Assembly: GCA_964352225.1 (NCBI GenBank)
Contig: CAYGRM010000078.1
Location: forward strand, 1-21,027
DNA: 21,027 nt
Source of the DNA: CAJQQY01 sp964352225
Lineage (GTDB): Bacteria; Bacteroidota; Bacteroidia; Chitinophagales; Saprospiraceae
Direction of reading: 5' to 3'
Shown: piece by piece, positions 18,401-21,027 of the stretch
Layout: the number at the start of each line of letters is the position of its first letter
Numbering within the stretch: position 1 is the first letter of the stretch
The notes under the pieces: generated by a model
Database searches by the model: none
Told to the model about the DNA's origin: nothing
The model's input: only the letters and a program-made list of their open reading frames with translations
Made by a program: the position numbers and the translations under genes

Positions 18401-20272
18401 CCCATCTGTGGCAGTTATAGAAAAGTTTCCAGCTAGTAAACCAGTTCGATTCGAAGGGTCATTGGTCCCAACCAAATCTGACCAATCATAAGTAAAATTA
18501 TTATTTCCGCCTACGGCAAAAACTGAAATAGAACCAGTTTGATTACAAGTTTGGTTGACCACCGAAATATCAATGAGAATAGGATCAGGCTGAGTAACTT
18601 CAAAGCAATTCTCTCCAGCTAAACACCCATTTCCATCATAAATTAAAATACAATATTCTCCAGAACTTAGTCCACCATTCGTAAAAGTATTACCTGCTGC
18701 ATCGCGAATTATTTCTGTAGAAGGCTGTACAAATCCACCAGAAGGAACAACAGAATAATTGACAAAACCATTATCATCTCCAGAACAATTCAAAGTAACA
18801 TTCGAATTAATATTTACCGTAGCTCCCGAGACAGCATTAGTCACCGAAAAGGTTTCCACCGTTGAACATCCGTCATTCACATCAGTAACCGTAACCACAT
18901 AAATTCCAGCAGTTAATCCAAATCGATCAGCACTATCACCTCCATCATTCCATGCATAGTTATAATTTCCACTTCCACCTATCGCAGAAATCGAAACAAT
19001 TCCATCACCTAATCCACAATTGGGTTGATTGACAATATCTACTTGAACAACCAAATTATTTATTTCTTCTATTTCCACCTCAATTACATCAAAACATCCA
19101 GTCCCCGGATCAGAAACTGTTACGGCACAAAAACCTGCTGCCAAATCATTTCGAGCAAATCCAGTTCCACCATCACACCAATCATAATTTAAGTTGGTAG
19201 GAGAAAATGTAGCCGTCCCATTCGCAATTCCGCAACTTGCAAGAGAGGAAGAAGTAAGTAAGGTATTGGGGCCATCCACATTTCCGATCACAAATTGTTC
19301 AATTGAAAAACAACTTGAATCATTTTCATTGGAGATCGTAACACTATAATTTCCAGCACCTAAGTTGGAGGCTCCATTAGTTGAACTAACTGAAGGAAAC
19401 CATTGATAATTATAATCATCATTATTCCCAATCATTTCTATAATGACTGAACCTGTTGCATTTTCACAATTCGATTCAAAGACAATCACATTCTCAACCA
19501 TTGGGATAGTTGGACATTGGCAAATTTCATTAACTGTTACACTAATTTCACCTGTACAACCTGAACTCTGAGAAACAGTTACGGTATAAGTTCCATTCGC
19601 TAAGTCATTCCGCTCATTTCCCATAAAACCATCAAACCACTCAAACGAGTTGGAAGGTGGAGCCAAAATCACCTGTCCATCCTCCGCATCACAACTTTCT
19701 GGCGAGGAAGTCACTAAAAACCCAATAGCTTTTTCAACCAAAGTAGTAGCGCCCACTAAATCTAATGAACCACAAATAGCTCCTCCACCTTGCTCCAATT
19801 GAATATTTACATCCTGTAAGGTGGTAGTATTTACAATAATTGAATTGAAATCAAAAGTGGTAGGATCGTAAACAAAAGGATGAATAATATAAACTCCTTG
19901 AACAAAAACATTAAATGAAGGTATTCCTCCGTTTTGAACAATTAAATTATTAGCTCCAGTAGTTAAAAAATAAGAAACCAAATAATTAGGAGGAACAATC
20001 ATATTTCCATCTGGAGTAGCAGTAATCGTAGTAAATGTTCCTGAAATACAAATGACTTCTTCATCTGGAGTAATTGTGCCCGCCTCTGCAGTACACATAG
20101 TTACTAAGGAAGTTTCATTTTCTAAACTCCAAAGACAGCTTGAACTACGATCATTTGACTTAGAAAAAACTTGGGAGCCGCCTACTGTAATAAATAGCAA
20201 AAGCAATAAATAACTCAATAGATTATTCATTGCTCTAACCTGTAAGTAGGGCTTGTGTAACATTCGTCTCAT
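12473..20272 (-). CDS. Giant T9SS-exported adhesin, SprB-like repeats, gliding-motility-type C-terminal domain
   Basis: A surface protein of about 2599 residues, numbered from the ATG at 20272. The frame is open to a GTG at 20317. I prefer 20272 because it gives a basic n-region (MRRMLHKPYLQVR) before LLSYLLLLLFITVGG; ATGs at 20263 and 20230 are alternatives. Domain order: signal peptide; three super-repeats (60-638, 645-1164, 1166-1678), each a 120-residue module starting C.ADAG or similar and then five or six SprB-like repeats (pattern NGT/GSG..YTW.DG...RNDL.AG.Y.VTVTD..GC); one DT.C module (1688-1775); two tandem 170-residue domains (1790-1965, 1975-2148); three more DT.C modules (2153-2417); a cadherin/Big_9-like domain (2421-2510, IFANDIFDP); and the type B sorting domain (2513-2599, SPNNDGVNE, FNRWGN, ending GWLQIRR). 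It is rich in Asn, Thr, Gly and Asp with regularly placed Cys. By analogy with SprB it would be an adhesin for attachment or gliding; no enzymatic domain is seen. Confidence 0.93.
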   Translation of the reverse strand: MRRMLHKPYLQVRAMNNLLSYLLLLLFITVGGSQVFSKSNDRSSSCLWSLENETSLVTMCTAEAGTITPDEEVICISGTFTTITATPDGNMIVPPNYLVSYFLTTGANNLIVQNGGIPSFNVFVQGVYIIHPFVYDPTTFDFNSIIVNTTTLQDVNIQLEQGGGAICGSLDLVGATTLVEKAIGFLVTSSPESCDAEDGQVILAPPSNSFEWFDGFMGNERNDLANGTYTVTVSQSSGCTGEISVTVNEICQCPTIPMVENVIVFESNCENATGSVIIEMIGNNDDYNYQWFPSVSSTNGASNLGAGNYSVTISNENDSSCFSIEQFVIGNVDGPNTLLTSSSLASCGIANGTATFSPTNLNYDWCDGGTGFARNDLAAGFCAVTVSDPGTGCFDVIEVEIEEINNLVVQVDIVNQPNCGLGDGIVSISAIGGSGNYNYAWNDGGDSADRFGLTAGIYVVTVTDVNDGCSTVETFSVTNAVSGATVNINSNVTLNCSGDDNGFVNYSVVPSGGFVQPSTEIIRDAAGNTFTNGGLSSGEYCILIYDGNGCLAGENCFEVTQPDPILIDISVVNQTCNQTGSISVFAVGGNNNFTYDWSDLVGTNDPSNRTGLLAGNFSITATDGNGCSASANITVDDDCINPPLCTADAGTLVADASSACLDNGSALISATPQANAFVPSGYEVVYVLTEFGVIQAVENEPEFTVTNPGSFTIHTLVYDPNTLDLGTVILGTTLAQTVNGLLIQGGGNICASLDLTGATISVTECNPLNCTTPPQILNIVKTASNCNESTGSSTINVVGGNANFTFDFSAGTANGNVATDLASGTYSVTITDVNDATCFVVENFSITNADGPQASIISTSPTSCQSNNGTAQLSPANFDYTWCDGGTGSVRNDLVSGVCGVTVTDPATGCTNILEVEIIADNLLIVNPIVNNNPACGLANGVVVLQVTGGSGFPNYTFQWSDPNSTNNAIRTDLPGGTISVTVTDSGPSGCETITTFTLLENVAETATITIQNIDDVSCPGDANGAVQFDVTTDAGFVLPATDQILDGAGNIYLNGSLPAGDYCIQVTDGNGCVAGSDCFTVGAPEPIIIDVAVFPTTCAQGGSVNLIASGGSGSYVYDWADLVGNNDPQNRFDLSTGTYGVTVVDDNNCIAVMDNIVVADGCINCLADAALLSADSTNICFDGLPMVISASQNGPFGIPAGYQKLFILTFGSGLDILQTGISGEFQVNALGDYTIHSMVFDPNTLDPTSYSNALDLNADLLQGGGTICASLNVNGAPITLVNCVDCELPQIQNIVTIEASCGNADGSATVNVVGSSSYNFQWSSGSSIINSNIGLEAGAYQFTVTDEMNPNCFIVDSLIIGNVDGPDLSVFSQTPTSCNANNGTAVLQPQTNLFDWSDGTSGAIRTDLAPGINIVTVTDPATNCINIYEIFIESIPSLNIQVDVLQQPDCQTDNGSVDIIVTGGSTDYTYIWSDNSSLDIASRNDLFAGVYTVVVVDNGPNACIDSVSFTLLDNVAGATVTISNTNNEVFVTCAGDTDGVVQYMVSLDAGFVMPATEMILDVNGNTLTNGQLAPGNYCVVVMDGNGCLAGEGCFEVLDPEQIEINLQVTDATCNDLGGISTIAFGGTGFLLFDWADLPNASDPQNRFDLSPGLYSLTVTDQNGCSAVAENILIQDDCIPDMCPMSSEENISILVNSVDSFCVVLDSCFVDSLTTYSLLSGGVSGSSIFGNWTLGGNGCLVYTANDSAGISVDTICVLANFSNLVDTTCIIVSVIPVCDTTENIIAEDSITLVTDDCVAGADYCLEIELAQIQSFNLTDNGQPINIGMQGCNFDTTYFYSLAAFIAIAPNGPYSLTSWNVDNNTFTINSFQDVMQLVDSMNVWDPNGNWILDGSIIVGGAPGTNYGTLNLIQIGTGATTNLDVDLNQIPNGTLLSLDTGFHELIITDLVTGCTDTLIANVICDDCPDVYSGPSTIVGLDCNDVTDLCLDIPFQEFLFNYEVLDNGTTYGGIRKGCGFDTLSTCYLVSALPDQGLAGPYSIDSWAVGGITFASNFNTLQELLNLMNGWDPTGNWVLDANSQTICGGTPGQNYGEMEITQINTGAIALLEPDYVVLTFASAIELDTGFHEIILINTVSGCTDTLNITVDCEVVTGGIDTLLQVMVTQTDTFCFNLTDTIVSAINLCPEFSDGNVSDFGFIPNTNCIEYTGTVIGLDTFCMVFTYSDGTIDTAGIVIQVIPQVLSGDTIPLGVLINCVETFCIDTSAFLAPIDTIYNYCENSSGTFADVIIIEPNCIEVMAFNIGGLDTACIVICDTFGVCDTTIFLIDVTQPELITVYDTTTISQSGTFCPDTTQLYGVVNSITNICDSLSGTNVEFEVVDSTFCIDYTPLTIGTDTACIVICDDLGICDTTIYILTVINPLDTIIAVDDDTITYTINPVTIDIFANDIFDPNALIFGIITGVSHGTLVSNPDGSFTYLAEAGFCGDVDSFTYFISNGTISDTATVTIEVLCDEIFVFNGFSPNNDGVNETLEIQGIANFPNNVVSIFNRWGNRVYFKEGYTNNDPWIGTFEGKDLPDGTYFYIIDDGEGAKYTGWLQIRR
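12476..12736 (-). other. Type B T9SS sorting domain (gliding motility-associated C-terminal domain)
   Basis: The final 87 residues of the giant protein match the CHU_C/TIGR04131 class: FNGFSPNNDGVNE, an IFNRWGNRVYF motif, a W.G.F.G..LPDGTYFY segment and the basic end GWLQIRR. Type B domains typically depend on a PorP/SprF-type partner, and one is encoded immediately downstream. Confidence 0.95.
13022..13816 (-). repeat. Three tandem Cys-containing DT.C modules in the adhesin
   Basis: Three copies of about 85 residues (13562-13816, 13289-13543, 13022-13270), each with a TFC start, a central N/D.(T)FC or NCIE/YT string, then a GLDTFCMVF/GLDTACIVICD/GTDTACIVICD strand and a closing DT.....V.P strand. 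The last two are closest (TACIVICD..G.CDTTI in both). A fourth, more distant copy lies at 14948-15211 before the 170-residue pair. They look like Ig-like beta-sandwiches with paired Cys; I do not recognise a named family with certainty. Confidence 0.7.
13829..14905 (-). repeat. Tandem pair of ~170-residue domains in the adhesin
   Basis: Copies at 14378-14905 and 13829-14350 share an ordered set of motifs: DYCLEI or DLCLDI near the start, QGCNFDT/KGCGFDT, NGPYS/AGPYS, SW.V, an aromatic WDP.GNW.LD, GG.PG.NYG, QI.TGA, LDTGFHE and GCTDTL near the end. The two diverge elsewhere, so the duplication is old. The motifs are conserved enough to define a domain, but I know no name or function for it. 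Confidence 0.75.
15239..16777 (-). repeat. Adhesin super-repeat 3
   Basis: About 513 residues: a 120-residue lead module (16421-16777, beginning CLADAALLSADS and ending at QGGGTICASLNVNGAP) followed by five SprB-like repeats of 65-82 residues. It parallels super-repeats 1 and 2 module by module, including the atypical fourth SprB repeat with TDGVVQY, DAGFVMPATE and NGCLAGEGCFEV. Confidence 0.8.
16781..18340 (-). repeat. Adhesin super-repeat 2
   Basis: About 520 residues: lead module 17981-18340 (CTADAGTLVAD ... QGGGNICASLDLTGATI) followed by five SprB-like repeats in the same order as in copies 1 and 3. Equivalent positions include DGPQAS.IISTSPTSC, PACGLANG, DAGFVLPATD and DWADLVGNNDPQNRFDLS. 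Confidence 0.8.
18359..20095 (-). repeat. Adhesin super-repeat 1
   Basis: About 579 residues: lead module 19739-20095 (CTAEAGTITPD ... QGGGAICGSLDLVGAT), one extra SprB-like repeat of about 65 residues (SCDAEDGQVILAPPSNSFEW ... NERNDLANGTYTVTV), then the five repeats shared with copies 2 and 3. The extra repeat explains why this copy is longer. Confidence 0.8.
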
Positions 20273-21027
20273 AGAAATAGAGTGTAAGTAATGGTGTTTG
20301 TTTAATAAAAAATCCACTTTATAGCGTCACAACTACCTGTGATTTATTATGAATCTTAATTTTTGAAAAAATCGGCTGGATCAACATTGAATTCGGGTGC
20401 AAAAATCAAGCCATTTTTTAAGATTTTCTTAACATTCTTGATTTTTAATATTTTTAAAAATCATTCATAATCAATACTTTATGAATGATCTTTTGGAAAA
20501 GAAATGTAACTAAGTGATTATTAATTACCTTTTTTAATTTAAAAAATCGTGACAGAGTATTTTATTTCCTTTGCAAAAACGGATGTTTTAAATGTAGAAA
20601 ATTACAATTTTTCTATATGATTTTATCTCATACTTGATCATTTTTAGAAAAATAACCCATTCAGGGTAGTTGTTACATTATAAAAAACTGTCACAAATAT
20701 GTTTTTTTAAAATATTAAAAATCCGAGTTAGCTTTAACTCAATTTTCATCCATTTTGACCTTTAACTAGGTTTTATCTCATTATTCAAAATCATACTCAT
20801 CCAAATCCTCAGTAGGTCTATTTCTTAAAGCTCCATCTCAAAATCGTTTGCTCTAAAATTTTTATCATCAATTAAAAATAAAATTCACAAACCCTAAATA
20901 AAAAAAACATAAATACCTGATTATCAGTTATTTAAAAATATAAAAAACTCAATTAAAATGTACAAACGACCTATTGTGTCATTTTTATTAACAAAAATAA
21001 TTCGGAATTTCACCATCATAACAATAG
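20273..21027. other. Long AT-rich leader/upstream region of the adhesin
   Basis: About 750 bp with no gene I can support. It contains a hairpin (separate entry) and many A/T runs but no -7/-33 promoter pair convincingly placed for the adhesin. A TATTTTTG box on the minus strand (20999-20992) fits TAnnTTTG but lies some 720 bp from the start codon. A separated GTGACAG/CTGTCAC inverted pair occurs at about 20551-20557 and 20690-20696. Confidence 0.4.
20460..20489 (-). promoter_or_regulatory. Hairpin in the adhesin upstream region
   Basis: Eleven perfect base pairs (ATCATTCATAA, 20460-20470, with 20479-20489) enclose an 8-nt loop. On the minus strand the stem is followed by TTTTAAAAAT, a weak T-run. 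It may terminate a transcript from beyond the window or attenuate a long adhesin leader. It has no G-C-rich base, so its strength is doubtful. Confidence 0.4.

Noticed and set aside
13022..20095. Possible CRISPR array or DNA tandem repeats
   Set aside because: The periodicity is at protein level, with diverged DNA and unit lengths of 200 bp to 1.7 kb; there are no short identical repeats with spacers.
20273..20317. GTG start of the giant adhesin at 20317
   Set aside because: It adds 15 residues before a better-placed ATG with a basic n-region; the exact start among 20272, 20263 and 20230 remains uncertain.

Overview
The window looks like a chromosome segment of a Bacteroidota bacterium, probably near Saprospiria (Lewinella/Saprospira-like), although the class is inference. 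The evidence is low GC, type IX secretion (T9SS) cargo with both kinds of C-terminal sorting domain, a PorP/SprF-family protein, a TonB-dependent receptor with a carboxypeptidase-regulatory-like N-terminal domain, TAnnTTTG-type -7 boxes, and few Shine-Dalgarno sequences.

Layout. 170-3613 (+) encodes a large exported, mainly helical protein that I do not recognise. 3880-4494 (+) encodes a small outer-membrane beta-barrel protein. It converges on a TonB-dependent receptor (7095-4546, -), with a perfect 31-bp palindrome between the two. The receptor has a clear TPP riboswitch in its leader (7242-7320), a good -7 box just upstream, and candidate expression-platform hairpins, so it is most likely the outer-membrane importer for thiamine or a thiamine precursor. 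Upstream, in the same direction, lies a short NadR-type P-loop kinase gene (7958-7449). It is bracketed by two copies of a degenerate palindromic element, one of which supplies its last codons and stop.

Divergent from this are a conserved protein of unknown function with a TTG start (8159-8743), the GTPase Era (8847-9743) and a secreted PHB-depolymerase/feruloyl-esterase-like enzyme with a type A T9SS sorting domain (9781-10959). These three are closely spaced on + and end at a strong bidirectional terminator (10976-11020).

The last half of the window (-) holds a T9SS adhesin/transporter-partner pair: a giant, roughly 2600-residue repeat protein with a gliding-motility-type (type B) C-terminal domain (20272-12473), followed by a PorP/SprF-family gene (12040-11039). 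This is the same order as sprB-sprF in Flavobacterium. The giant protein is built hierarchically: three super-repeats (one 120-residue module plus five or six SprB-like repeats each), a tandem pair of 170-residue domains, four Cys-containing DT.CIVI-type modules, a cadherin-like domain, then the sorting domain.

The most notable points are the architecture and unrecognised modules of the giant adhesin, the kinase flanked by palindromes next to a riboswitch-controlled receptor, and the 1147-residue exported orphan. I see no tRNA, rRNA, CRISPR array, transposase or phage gene.
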